A DNA stretch of 64,000 nucleotides. Source: JBAZLV01 sp964586075 (GTDB taxonomy: Bacteria; Nitrospirota; UBA9217). A model generated the notes under the pieces. The model did not search any database, was not told the origin of the DNA, and was given only the letters and a program-made list of their open reading frames with translations. Location: positions 45,937 to 109,936 of the forward strand of contig CAZPGZ010000008.1 of the NCBI GenBank assembly GCA_964586075.1. Reading direction: 5' to 3'. Position numbers and translations under genes: made by a program. Shown piece after piece: positions 50,410 to 59,330 of this stretch; the first letter of the stretch is position 1, and each line of letters starts with the position of its first letter.

Positions 50410-52371
50410 TCAACGCTGGTTATTCAGCAATGCCGCAGCTATCTGCCGTGCGACTCCGCATGGGTCACCGGCGTGCTGGTCGATTGATTCGTCATGCGGC
50501 ATCGACGCCGTATCATGCGCGGATGTCGATCCGAGCATCAAGCCGGCCGGTTTTCGTGCTTTGGCCGGAATCGGGAAGGCTCTCCCCTCGAATATTGTTC
50601 CCCAGATGGGAATCTGATTCAGTTTCAGAGGGTCGACGGTGAACGGGTCCTGATCGAGCACGGTAAAATTCGCAATCTTGCCGGGGATGATGCTGCCGAG
50701 TTCGCTCTCCTTCCTCCATGAATACGCGGCTTCGATCGTGACAGCACGCAAGGCGTCTTCCACACTGATGCGTTCTTCAGGGCCAGCCACGCGACCGGAC
50801 GGCGTAACGCGATTGACAGCAGCCCACAGGAAATTGAGCGGGGAGCTCGGCCCCATCGGGAGATCGGAATGGAAGGACAGCGGAATATGGCGTTTCAGTA
50901 CCGAAGCGGAGCGCACCATCGCGTCCGCCCGCTGCGGTCCAAGTCCGAACTCACCATATTTATCCGCAAATCCCACCGTATAATAAGGATTCGCGCTCAC
51001 AATGGCGCCGAGCCGGGCGATGCGTGCAATTTGTTCCGGGGTGGACGTGGCAAAGTGGACAATGACCGCGCGATGGTCGGCGCGGGGAGTTTCGATCATC
51101 CGTCGTTCCAGAATATCGAGCACCGTTTCGAGTCCCTGATCGCCATTCACATGAATATGGAGCTGATAGCCGGCGTTCCAGTAAAGCTGCGCGCGCTCGT
51201 CAAGGTTCTTCGGAGTCATCAGCCATTCGCCATGGTGGCCGTCGAGATAACCGTCCTTCATCTGCATAAGCTGCGAGATGATCGCACCGTCGGCAAACAG
51301 TTTAATCTGTTTTGGAAAAAATGAAACCTTGCCCTGCGGTGCCAGGGCAATCTGCTTCTCGGTTGCAATAAGCGATTCAGCCAAGCCAAGGCCTGCATCA
51401 ACCTGGCTGCGGGCATCCACGACAAAATAACTGTAGAACGGAGTATCGTCCGATCCCAGAATCTGCTGGTACAGTTTCCAGATGTCGGGCGTAAAAAGCG
51501 CCCCGGGTTCCATATAGGCGGTCACACCGTTTTGATGGAGGTAGGCAACCATCTGCTTCAACCCAAACGCCATGCGCTCCGGTGTGGCAAATACTTTCAG
51601 AAGAGGCCTCAGGATAAGGTTCATCCCTGTCTCCCACCAGTGGCCTTCTTCCCAGTTCACCATGCTGCTGGCGTCGCCTTTGCCCTGCATCTGCTCTTCG
51701 GTCAGGCCAAGCGCCTTGATGGCTGCAGTGTTAAGGTAAAATTCATGGCATGACCGCTGCCAGACCGCAATCGGCCTCGTGGCGCTGACGGCATCCAGCG
51801 TCTTGCGGTCGAGTTTGCCGTGCCAGAGCGCGTGGTAGCCCCATGAGAACAACCATTTGCCTTTGTCCTTCATCGCGCGGTCTGCCTCTTTGAGCCGCGC
51901 CATGTATTCCTCTGGGTTATTTGCCGCCTTGAATGTACGGCCCGGCAAAACCCAGTCCTCGGTCGCGATTACTTCCGTTGATAAGGTCAACGAGCCGAGA
52001 ATCGGATGCAGATGCTGGTCGATGAGTCCCGGCAGAATGAATTTTGATTTAAACGTATCGTTCGCTGTAAACCGGCGTCCGCCAAGCGCAGACTTCACTT
52101 CTTCGAGCGTGCCGACGGACAGGATATGCTTCCCGGCAACTGCCACGGCAACGGCTTCCGGATTGCCGCGCTCCATGGTTATGATTTTTTTCGCCGTATA
52201 GACCGTTATCGGCTCCATCGACGCGTCTGTTCCCGGTTGCACCGTCTGCAAACCGTTGGTTAATGCTGAATTCAGCGAACCATCGGCCACAGCAGTATTT
52301 CCCGCGATCAGCAGACTCAAGACAAGCATCCCGCTGCCAAGCCACATCGGTACGGCGAAAATCTTCTTCAT
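50410..52371 (-). CDS. exported amidohydrolase (YtcJ-like)
   Basis: 653 residues with a signal peptide (1-29). Amidohydrolase_3 features: VYTAKKIITMERGNPEAVAV strand pair, metal HxH in LIDQHLHPIL, then HVNGDQGLETVL, HFATSTP and a late SFHSDLPMGP. Members deacylate N-substituted formamides or related amides; substrate not predictable. AGGAGG ribosome site. Confidence 0.85.
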   Translation of the reverse strand: MKKIFAVPMWLGSGMLVLSLLIAGNTAVADGSLNSALTNGLQTVQPGTDASMEPITVYTAKKIITMERGNPEAVAVAVAGKHILSVGTLEEVKSALGGRRFTANDTFKSKFILPGLIDQHLHPILGSLTLSTEVIATEDWVLPGRTFKAANNPEEYMARLKEADRAMKDKGKWLFSWGYHALWHGKLDRKTLDAVSATRPIAVWQRSCHEFYLNTAAIKALGLTEEQMQGKGDASSMVNWEEGHWWETGMNLILRPLLKVFATPERMAFGLKQMVAYLHQNGVTAYMEPGALFTPDIWKLYQQILGSDDTPFYSYFVVDARSQVDAGLGLAESLIATEKQIALAPQGKVSFFPKQIKLFADGAIISQLMQMKDGYLDGHHGEWLMTPKNLDERAQLYWNAGYQLHIHVNGDQGLETVLDILERRMIETPRADHRAVIVHFATSTPEQIARIARLGAIVSANPYYTVGFADKYGEFGLGPQRADAMVRSASVLKRHIPLSFHSDLPMGPSSPLNFLWAAVNRVTPSGRVAGPEERISVEDALRAVTIEAAYSWRKESELGSIIPGKIANFTVLDQDPFTVDPLKLNQIPIWGTIFEGRAFPIPAKARKPAGLMLGSTSAHDTASMPHDESIDQHAGDPCGVARQIAAALLNNQR

Positions 52372-52439
52372 TATAAATAAACCTCCTCGTTCGAGCGGTC
52401 AGAGGAAACCATTTCTTTCAACGGCAAGTCTTCCCTGCC

Positions 52440-52706
52440 CTATTCCTGCTGACGGTAATAATAAATAAGAAATATCTGAAATGCGACCATAATGGTATTG
52501 ACCGCGTAGAAATAAATCACATAGTCCATATTGTACAAAAATTTATACAGAATGCCGCTTATATATCCAATAACAATAAAAATGTAGAAAACCGTGCTTT
52601 GGCCTTTGACCGTTTTTGTTCTTAATGTTTTTGCGATTGCAAACGGCCACGAGATGCCAAAACAGATGAGCATGATCAATTCAAATACTGTTCTTTCAAA
52701 AATCAT
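52440..52706 (-). CDS. small PQ-loop/SemiSWEET-like membrane protein
   Basis: 88 residues with three hydrophobic helices and the family's half-unit layout: ICFGISWPFAIAKTLRTKTVKGQS (PQ replaced by WPF, then the charged loop), FIVIGYISGILYK, and AVNTIMVAFQIFLIYYY. SemiSWEETs move sugars as dimers; this one lacks the exact PQ, so the role is open. The ATG at 52706 is preceded by TGGAG. Confidence 0.65.
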   Translation of the reverse strand: MIFERTVFELIMLICFGISWPFAIAKTLRTKTVKGQSTVFYIFIVIGYISGILYKFLYNMDYVIYFYAVNTIMVAFQIFLIYYYRQQE

Positions 52707-52813
52707 TTTTTCTCCAGACTCACTAACGGAATTTGACAAAGAGGAATAATATTGGTCAGTTTTTTGTCGCCCGGCTACCAAGATATTGCCCTGAAGGACT
52801 CCAGACGGGCTTT

Positions 52814-53626
52814 TCAGGGTGATGCGGGTTTATGCGTATATCCAATGAAAAACAACCGTTTAAACGGAAGAATCACCATGCCGTTTTTCTGCAACGGGTA
52901 AACTTTTTTTATTTCCTGCAGGACTTCATCCTCAAATTGTTCAGTTTCTGCATTGTCTTGCAGGCAATCCAGATAGGGTTTTAAGCCCGTGCTTTTTATC
53001 CACGCAAGAATGGCCGTGTGGGATGCGAGCGGGTGCAGATAATAGGTTTCCCATATTTCAAACGACCGAAACCTGTCGGCAAGATGATCGTAATAGAACC
53101 GGTAATCGTGATAGGTGAGTGCCGAGGAACATCCGTCCATTTTTTTCTGCCATTGTTCGTTCTCTGCCGCCTTTTCAATGGCCTTGCTCAACGGCATTTC
53201 CCGGAATTGCGGTATTTGCACGGCCAACACGCCGTTCGCAGACAGCAAGTTGCACAGGACATCGAGCAGGCGTATGTGATTCGGAATCCACTGAAGCGCC
53301 GCATTCGAAAATACGATGTCGAATTTTGTATCACTACGATATCCGGAGGCATCGGCAACAATCCATGTGTGTGATGGATAATCACGTTTTGCCCGTTCAA
53401 TCATTGCCGGAGAGCTGTCTATTCCGAACAATTGCGCCTGTGGCCAGCGCTGCATCAGTACCTGGCTGCTGTTTCCCGGTCCGCATCCGATATCAATTAT
53501 CGAACGCGGAGCGGAAGATAGTGTAATTCTGCTTACCAAATCGATGGACGGCTGCGTGCGTTCATTTTTATAGGTCAGATATAAATCCGGATCCCAGCCA
53601 CTGGTGCGTTCCACGTTGTTCCTCAT
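52814..53626 (-). CDS. tam: trans-aconitate 2-methyltransferase-like
   Basis: 270 residues. SAM motif I is IIDIGCGPGNSS, with GIDSS (motif II) and FDIVFSNAALQWIPNH (motif IV), all typical of Tam, which methylates trans-aconitate, an aconitase inhibitor. Start region WDPDLYLTYKNERTQPSIDL is also diagnostic. Single gene. Confidence 0.9.
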   Translation of the reverse strand: MRNNVERTSGWDPDLYLTYKNERTQPSIDLVSRITLSSAPRSIIDIGCGPGNSSQVLMQRWPQAQLFGIDSSPAMIERAKRDYPSHTWIVADASGYRSDTKFDIVFSNAALQWIPNHIRLLDVLCNLLSANGVLAVQIPQFREMPLSKAIEKAAENEQWQKKMDGCSSALTYHDYRFYYDHLADRFRSFEIWETYYLHPLASHTAILAWIKSTGLKPYLDCLQDNAETEQFEDEVLQEIKKVYPLQKNGMVILPFKRLFFIGYTHKPASP

Positions 53627-53767
53627 GTGCTCCTTGTTGTTTCAATCCCTGCGACATGGAATCCCCTGGCTCCTGCCGGAGGGGCTCTACTGAAAAAATG
53701 AAGCCGCGTGGCAGATCATTGGGCATCGGTCGCAACAAACGACAACTCGTTTTGCCGCTCCGCAATG

Positions 53768-54934
53768 CTAGCCCAGAACCATTCTTGCCCGGGCCATTTT
53801 CGAGGCAATATTCAAACCGCGCGTGCATGTTGCGACACATTCGGAACAGTCTCCGCATACCGAGGCCGCGACCTTCGCTTCTTCGTACGTTGATCGGGCA
53901 AGCTTCGGGCTTTTATATCCTTCCGCATACATCAGAGAGCGGTTGATCGTGCTGATTTCCACGCCTTGCGGACAGGTTCCCTCACACTGTCCGCACAAGG
54001 TGCAATAATAGGGGTCAATGGCGGCGCTGTAGCGGTTCAAAATGCGTTCATCGGCGTAGCTGAACGGCATTCCCATGACCGCGATGTCCTCCCTGAGCTC
54101 CGCCATGTTCCTCATGCCCGGAATCGCCGTTGTGACATTGTTGTTTTGAAGAGCCCATTTCAGCGCCGCCTGGTGGGGGCTGATCATCCCCAGCTCTTTT
54201 GTCGTGTATCCGCCTGCCTGGGTCTTCATGGCGATAATGCCGATCTTTGCCCGCGCCGCCCGCTCGATTGCCTCGGCAACATTTTTGTCGCTCTTGAAAT
54301 TGTAGGAAACAAGCGCCGTATCGAAAAACCGGTCTTTGTCGTCCACAAGCGCATTCAGCACTTCCACCGGGTTTTTGTGTGTGGTCACTCCGAAGAACCG
54401 CACTTTTCCCTGTTCTTTCAGTTTCAGGAGCGCTTCTTTTGTCTCTGAGATGAAAATTCGCTCTTTATCCGACAGGCTGTGAAGCTGGAGCACATCAATA
54501 TGGTCGGTATCGAGTGCTTTCAGGCTCGTTTCGGCGTCCTTGATAACGTCCGCTTTCGCTGTGGATTTTGTTTTCGTCGCCAGATAGACCCGGTTGCGCC
54601 TTCCTTTTAACGCCTTCCCCACAATCTCTTCATTTTTGCCGCCCATGTACACGCGGGCGGTATCGACATAGTTGACGCCGTGATCAAGGGCAACCGCGAT
54701 AACCTCCGGTTCGGGAGTCAGCATGGCACCGAAACTCACAACCGTGATCTTCAGACCGGTCCTGCCGAGCGTGCGATACACCGGCTGGGGAAAAGCAAAC
54801 GGATCTGCCGCCACATGCTGTGAAACTGTTCCGGCAATCGCGACGCCTCCCACGAGGGCTGATGCGGTCCCTGCTACTCCCGCTTTTAGGAATTCTCGTC
54901 TGTTCAATCCCGCTGATTTCTTTTCTTCACCCAT
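53768..54934 (-). CDS. Tat-exported aldo/keto reductase with 4Fe-4S ferredoxin tail
   Basis: 388 residues. Twin-arginine signal NRREFLKAG near residue 12, AKR barrel with TLGRTGLKI, catalytic Asp/Tyr (NYVDTARVYMGGK) and Lys (LATKTKS), then a C-terminal ferredoxin domain with CTLCGQCEGTCPQGV and CGDCSECVATC. The Fe-S tail suggests electron transfer rather than plain NADPH chemistry. GAGGAGGG ribosome site sets the ATG at 54934. Confidence 0.9.
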   Translation of the reverse strand: MGEEKKSAGLNRREFLKAGVAGTASALVGGVAIAGTVSQHVAADPFAFPQPVYRTLGRTGLKITVVSFGAMLTPEPEVIAVALDHGVNYVDTARVYMGGKNEEIVGKALKGRRNRVYLATKTKSTAKADVIKDAETSLKALDTDHIDVLQLHSLSDKERIFISETKEALLKLKEQGKVRFFGVTTHKNPVEVLNALVDDKDRFFDTALVSYNFKSDKNVAEAIERAARAKIGIIAMKTQAGGYTTKELGMISPHQAALKWALQNNNVTTAIPGMRNMAELREDIAVMGMPFSYADERILNRYSAAIDPYYCTLCGQCEGTCPQGVEISTINRSLMYAEGYKSPKLARSTYEEAKVAASVCGDCSECVATCTRGLNIASKMARARMVLG

Positions 54935-54998
54935 GACGCCCTCCTCGTGCCGCATTCTGTCGGAGAATCGCAATCGCGGCTTTCGAACTCCTTTGCTC

Positions 54999-56303
54999 CT
55001 ATTTTTTTCCTGCCTCGATCAACGCCTGAACTGGTTTCAACCCATAGGGACTCTCCTGTTCTATTGCAGTCAGCACGGTCCCTCCACCGGTAAAGAAGTA
55101 GTAGTTGGCGTTATCCATCACCGACAAGTACAGGCCGGGGCACAGGTCTTTAAATTCCTGCAGCGTGTCGCCCCCTCCGTACATCTTCATGGCCGCACGA
55201 TTTCTGTCTATGGTGTGGTCCAGCGCCTGCGACCCTTCGGAAAAATGCGGGGTGAACCCCATGACCGCGTTGACGAAAATCGTCCGCGCGCTGTCCAGGG
55301 CCGATGCAACCGTACCGTCTTCAAAAGAAGCCGGATCGATGTCAAGAACATAGCGATACGCGTTTCCCGGTTTGAAATCGTTTATGGATAGTGTTCTATA
55401 TTTGCCGGTCTGCTTTCCTTCCAGAGTATCGGATTCCACGATGCGCGGCAGTTCGACTATTTTTTTCTGCGTCCGATCCTTTTCGACCAGAGCTTTTGCA
55501 AGCTGAATGTCTTCATCGAGCACGCCCTGAATGCGTACGTTATATTTCGCGCAAAGATACGTGTTATAGATGACTCCGCCCAGAATAAGCCGGTCGACCT
55601 TGTCGTAGATCGCGGACAGCGGTCCGATTTTTGTGTCGTACTTGGCTCCCGCGACCACGGCGAGAAAAGGCCGTTCAGGACTGAGCACCCGGTCCAGATT
55701 CAGGAGCTCCTGCTGCATCAGAAAACCGGCATAAGAGGGAAGATATCTGGTGATATTGTATGTTGAAGCGTGCGGTTGCCATGATCCGAAAGCGTCGTTC
55801 ACATAAATGTCCGCCAAACCGGCAAGCTGCAGAGCAAAACTGTCGCACGGCGCGCCTTTTGATTCCTCGCCCTGGAACCACCGCGTGTTCGGCAGATAGA
55901 TGGCTCCGTATTTTCTTTCCCGGAGGTCCCGAATGGCCAGGTTGATCGAGGTGTCTATGCCAATGATCCCTTTGTCGGCGTCGGCAGGGAACTGGGGAAT
56001 GTGGACTTTTGTGTGAAGTTTCTGCTCAAGGTATTGCGCAATGGGCTCTACCGATTCCTGGGGTCTGCAAACAATGGCCCCGGTTTTTTTGTCCTTGGGC
56101 CTTCCGACGTGCGTCATCAGAATCGGTCTTCCGCCCCGTTCTACAATATGAAACAATGTTCCGATGGTCCGGTCTATCCGGAAAGGGTCCCGCACCTCGC
56201 CTTTCTTCACCACATTGTGGTCAAACCGGACAAGGACGATTTTCCCGTTTAAATTTGCGTTCTGAATAAGAGGAACGCCCTGTTCTGTCAGGGTGTTTTT
56301 CAT
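54999..56303 (-). CDS. pgk: phosphoglycerate kinase, divergent
   Basis: 434 residues, slightly longer than the usual ~395-415. Landmarks: LVRFDHNV (usually VDFNVP), THVGRPKDK, LPNTRWFQGEESK, NDAFGSWQPHAST and GGGDTLQEF near the C terminus. Several normally invariant motifs are altered (AGAKYDTKIG for GGAKVSDKI, FFTGGGTVLTAIE for STGGGASLE). It is probably a real kinase, but it may be a paralogue to a canonical copy. The ATG at 56303 follows AAGGAGG. Confidence 0.85.
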   Translation of the reverse strand: MKNTLTEQGVPLIQNANLNGKIVLVRFDHNVVKKGEVRDPFRIDRTIGTLFHIVERGGRPILMTHVGRPKDKKTGAIVCRPQESVEPIAQYLEQKLHTKVHIPQFPADADKGIIGIDTSINLAIRDLRERKYGAIYLPNTRWFQGEESKGAPCDSFALQLAGLADIYVNDAFGSWQPHASTYNITRYLPSYAGFLMQQELLNLDRVLSPERPFLAVVAGAKYDTKIGPLSAIYDKVDRLILGGVIYNTYLCAKYNVRIQGVLDEDIQLAKALVEKDRTQKKIVELPRIVESDTLEGKQTGKYRTLSINDFKPGNAYRYVLDIDPASFEDGTVASALDSARTIFVNAVMGFTPHFSEGSQALDHTIDRNRAAMKMYGGGDTLQEFKDLCPGLYLSVMDNANYYFFTGGGTVLTAIEQESPYGLKPVQALIEAGKK

Positions 56304-56436
56304 CGTCCACCTCCTTCTTCTGCCGGGGAAAAGAGATCGCCGGTACGTGTATGAGAGTGTATCGTACAAAGAGAAGCTTGTCAAACAAGCAAATCCATGG
56401 CGCAAAAAACAAAATCGTGCAGAAAATAACCGTTTT

Positions 56437-56445
56437 TGCTATACT
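56437..56445 (+). promoter_or_regulatory. extended -10 promoter of the HhH-repeat gene
   Basis: TGCTATACT at 56437-56445, an extended -10 element without a clear -35. It would give a ~115-base leader before the ATG at 56568. The rest of the 56304-56567 gap is AT-rich without other recognisable features. Confidence 0.4.
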
Positions 56446-56567
56446 TACATACCGTAATAGTTACTGCAATAGATATCAACAGCAATTCACTTCTGAGATC
56501 GTAGTTTTTCTGCGTTTATATATGCTTAAATAATACAAAAATACTACTGAAAGGAGGAGGCACAGTT

Positions 56568-57224
56568 ATGGAGAAAACAGGCAGTACACAGATGGTCAGA
56601 GTGTGGCGTATGTTTCTGTACACAGCGGTCATAGCTTCATTAATCATGGGGGTGACAACTGCTTCATTCGCGGCAAAAAAGACATTGGAAGGATCGGCGG
56701 CCATTATTGATATCAATACCGCTGACGAAAAGACCCTCGAGTCCCTGCCCGGAATCGGAAAAGCAACGGCTAAAGCCATTATTGCAGGGCGTCCCTACAA
56801 AAGTGTGGACGAATTGAAGCGCGTAAAAGGAATGTCCGACAAAAAGATACAGGCGCTAAAGGGAAAAATTTCCGCAGGAGAAGCAGCTGCATCAACCGCA
56901 ACAGCTGCCGCATCGCAAAAAGTAACTGCCGCGGAGAAAAAGATGACCGATACCTCCGCCGCAGCTTCCCAGAAAGCGGCCGTTGCTGAGAAATCAGCAA
57001 CAGACAAAACCTCAAAAGCTGCGAAGAAACTCGCCCCCGGCCAGCGGATCAACATCAACACCGCCACCAAGGAAGAGATACAGGCCCTGCCCGGAATCGG
57101 ACCGGCAAAAGCCCAGGCCATCATTGATGCAAGACCGTACGATAAACCCGAAGACCTGATGAAGGTCAAAGGCATCAAGCAAAAAACTTTCGACAAACTA
57201 AAGGACTATGTTTCAGTTCGATAG
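56568..57224 (+). CDS. exported protein with two ComEA-type helix-hairpin-helix domains
   Basis: 218 residues. An N-terminal membrane/signal segment (15-35, ends SFAA), HhH domain 1 at ~46-100 (DINTADEKTLESLPGIGKATAKAII), an Ala/Lys/Ser-rich linker with two near-repeats (AAASQKVTAAEKKMTDT, AAASQKAAVAEKSATDK), and HhH domain 2 at ~160-217. ComEA binds DNA during uptake; duplication with a long linker is uncommon. AAGGAGGAG ribosome site. Confidence 0.8.
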   Translation: MEKTGSTQMVRVWRMFLYTAVIASLIMGVTTASFAAKKTLEGSAAIIDINTADEKTLESLPGIGKATAKAIIAGRPYKSVDELKRVKGMSDKKIQALKGKISAGEAAASTATAAASQKVTAAEKKMTDTSAAASQKAAVAEKSATDKTSKAAKKLAPGQRININTATKEEIQALPGIGPAKAQAIIDARPYDKPEDLMKVKGIKQKTFDKLKDYVSVR

Positions 57225-57283
57225 CAAGAAACAACTCATGCTTTTATACGGCTTGAGAATCTTCTAAAACAGGGAGGACATAC

Positions 57284-57556
57284 ATGAAACGTGTTTTAAT
57301 CGTTGTAGTGGCATTCTTATTTGTGGCATCAGTTGCATTCGCGGGCGTCAATTCCTACCAGGTCACCGGACCGGTCCTTGAACTCACAAAAGACAAAATT
57401 GTCGTGCAGAAAGGCAAGGACAAATGGGAAATCGCTCTCGACGCAGCTACCAAAGTTCCCGCCGATGTTAAAGTCGGGTCCAAAGTCACCATTCAGTACC
57501 AGATGAAGGCGACAAGCATCGAGTCAAAACCTGAAAAAGGCAAAGCCAAGAAATAA
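57284..57556 (+). CDS. small secreted protein, unknown
   Basis: 90 residues; signal peptide 1-20, then a small beta-rich domain (YQVTGPVLELTKDKIVVQKGKDKWEIALD) and a Lys-rich end. The layout resembles a DUF5666/OB-like barrel. Function unknown. It sits 59 bases after the HhH gene, with GGGAGG as ribosome site, probably in the same unit. Confidence 0.6.
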   Translation: MKRVLIVVVAFLFVASVAFAGVNSYQVTGPVLELTKDKIVVQKGKDKWEIALDAATKVPADVKVGSKVTIQYQMKATSIESKPEKGKAKK

Positions 57557-57592
57557 TGATCTGAACCAACAACGCACCAAAAGGAGGTTATC

Positions 57593-58003
57593 ATGGGCTT
57601 GCTCGACCAACTCACAGGAAAATTAGCACAGAGTCTCGGGGGTGAGGCCAACCTCAACAACCTGCTGGAACACGCCATGGGCATCATCAATAATCCGGCA
57701 ACCGGAGGCTTAACCGGAATTATCGACGCATTTAAAAGCAAAGGCCTCGGTGATCTCGTTGCTTCCTGGGTGTCCACCGGCAAAAACCTCCCGGTGTCCG
57801 CCGAGCAGATTCTTCAGGTGCTTGGGCCAGAAAAAGTTGAGCAGATAGCCCAAAAAGCCGGCATGTCCGGAGAGGCCTTGTCACAGCAGCTGTCCGTGTA
57901 CCTGCCCCAGATCATTGACAAACTTACGCCGAACGGCGAAATGCCGAACGCCAGCGTTCTTGAAGATGGCATCAGCATCTTGAAAAAAGCATTCACAAAG
58001 TAG
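57593..58003 (+). CDS. YidB/DUF937 family protein
   Basis: 136 residues starting MGLLDQLTGKLAQSLGG, the hallmark of the YidB/DUF937 family, with GLGDLVASWVSTGKNLPVS in the middle. Soluble, helical; unknown function. AAGGAGG ribosome site. A terminator follows immediately at 58021. Confidence 0.85.
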   Translation: MGLLDQLTGKLAQSLGGEANLNNLLEHAMGIINNPATGGLTGIIDAFKSKGLGDLVASWVSTGKNLPVSAEQILQVLGPEKVEQIAQKAGMSGEALSQQLSVYLPQIIDKLTPNGEMPNASVLEDGISILKKAFTK

Positions 58004-58020
58004 TACTGCTGCAAAATAAT

Positions 58021-58075
58021 AAACACATCCTCCGGTCTTCATTCCAGAAGCACCGGAGGATGTGTTTTGTTTTTC
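58021..58075 (+). terminator. rho-independent terminator
   Basis: A perfect 16-base stem, arms 58021-58036 and 58052-58067, with a 15-base loop, followed by TTGTTTTT. It ends the HhH / small secreted / YidB unit. Confidence 0.93.
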
Positions 58076-58111
58076 ATCACTGACAATTTTTACAACAAAG
58101 GAGAACCTATC

Positions 58112-59245
58112 ATGAAAAAATCTTTGATTACGGTATGCCTGGGTGTTTTTCTCGCAATTCTTTCATCGAACGCTTCGGCGCAGATCGTACCGGAGAAATT
58201 TTCGATAACGCCCGTCATCGGCGGTTATTCCTTCTATCACGAGACATACTTCAGAGACAATCCCGTGGTCGGCCTGCGAGCAGGCTACGATATTACCGAG
58301 CGATGGGGCGTGGAAGGCGCTTTTGACTACGTGCCGACAACCTTGAAAAACGGAGGAGGCAGCGTCAACGTTTTCGGTTACCGTCTTGACGCATTGTTCC
58401 ATTTCATGCCGCAGAACAGGCTCGTTCCATATCTTGCCGCGGGCGTGGGCGGAACAACATCCGACAAATCAGCCAGCAGCAGAAGCAACGAAACAGACTT
58501 TCTGGTTAACTACGGCGGCGGTCTGAAATACTTCCTGACGGAGGCACTGGCGCTCAGGGCTGATGTCCGGAATTTATGGGTGTTCGACGGCGGCAGAAAC
58601 GACTGGGAATATACCGTCGGGTTGACATACCTGTTCGGCGGGCCGAAAGCCAAGGCAGCGCCGGCTGTAGCCGCTGTTGTCGATTCCGACAATGACGGTG
58701 TGCCCGATGATCAGGACAGGTGCCCCGGTACGCCGAGCGGCGTTGCCGTGGACCGGTATGGTTGTCCGCTGGACAGCGATAGAGATGGCGTGCCTGACTA
58801 TCTCGATAAATGTCCCGACACTCCGAAAGGGACGGCCGTAGACAAGAACGGCTGTCCGGTTCAGGAAAAGGCACCGGCCGCGAAAGCTCCGGAGAAAATC
58901 AGCGTAGCCTTGGAGATCGAATTTGACACCGCGAAGGCGGACATCAAACCCAAGTATCATGACAAGATAAAGAAAGTGGCCGACTTTATGACCACGTATC
59001 CCGAAACAAAAGCGGTCATCGAAGGCCATACGGACAATGTCGGGAGCGATGCGTCCAACCGCACGCTTTCCACGCGGCGCGCGGAAAGCGTCAAGAAATA
59101 CTTGATTGAGAAATTCGGAATTGCTCCTGAACGACTGACTGCCAAAGGTTACGGTCCGTCGAAGCCTATAGCGGACAATGCGACCGCGGAAGGAAGGCAG
59201 AAAAACCGCCGCATCAACGCAGTCATCGAGACAGTAACACGGTAG
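58112..59245 (+). CDS. OmpA-family outer membrane protein with thrombospondin type 3 repeats
   Basis: 377 residues. Signal peptide 1-23 (ends ASA), an eight-strand beta-barrel (25-190), two calcium-binding TSP3 repeats (DSDNDGVPDDQDRCP, DSDRDGVPDYLDKCP), a Pro/Ala linker and the OmpA peptidoglycan-binding domain (TDNVGSDASNRTLSTRRAESVKKYL, GYGPSKPIADN). Anchors the outer membrane to the cell wall, so the organism is diderm. The ATG at 58112 follows AAAGGAG. Confidence 0.93.
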   Translation: MKKSLITVCLGVFLAILSSNASAQIVPEKFSITPVIGGYSFYHETYFRDNPVVGLRAGYDITERWGVEGAFDYVPTTLKNGGGSVNVFGYRLDALFHFMPQNRLVPYLAAGVGGTTSDKSASSRSNETDFLVNYGGGLKYFLTEALALRADVRNLWVFDGGRNDWEYTVGLTYLFGGPKAKAAPAVAAVVDSDNDGVPDDQDRCPGTPSGVAVDRYGCPLDSDRDGVPDYLDKCPDTPKGTAVDKNGCPVQEKAPAAKAPEKISVALEIEFDTAKADIKPKYHDKIKKVADFMTTYPETKAVIEGHTDNVGSDASNRTLSTRRAESVKKYLIEKFGIAPERLTAKGYGPSKPIADNATAEGRQKNRRINAVIETVTR

Positions 59246-59259
59246 CAGCACCTTTATCG

Positions 59260-59297
59260 AAAAAAGCCGGATGGCGGAAAGCCACCCGGCTTTTTTA
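59260..59297. terminator. bidirectional terminator between ompA-like gene and nrdJ
   Basis: AAAAAAGCCGG (59260-59270) pairs with CCGGCTTTTTT (59286-59296), with an inner GGC/GCC stem. A- and T-runs on both sides suit both converging transcripts. Confidence 0.9.
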
Positions 59298-59330
59298 TTT
59301 CGTGAAGTCAATATTCTCTTCAGGCGGCTT

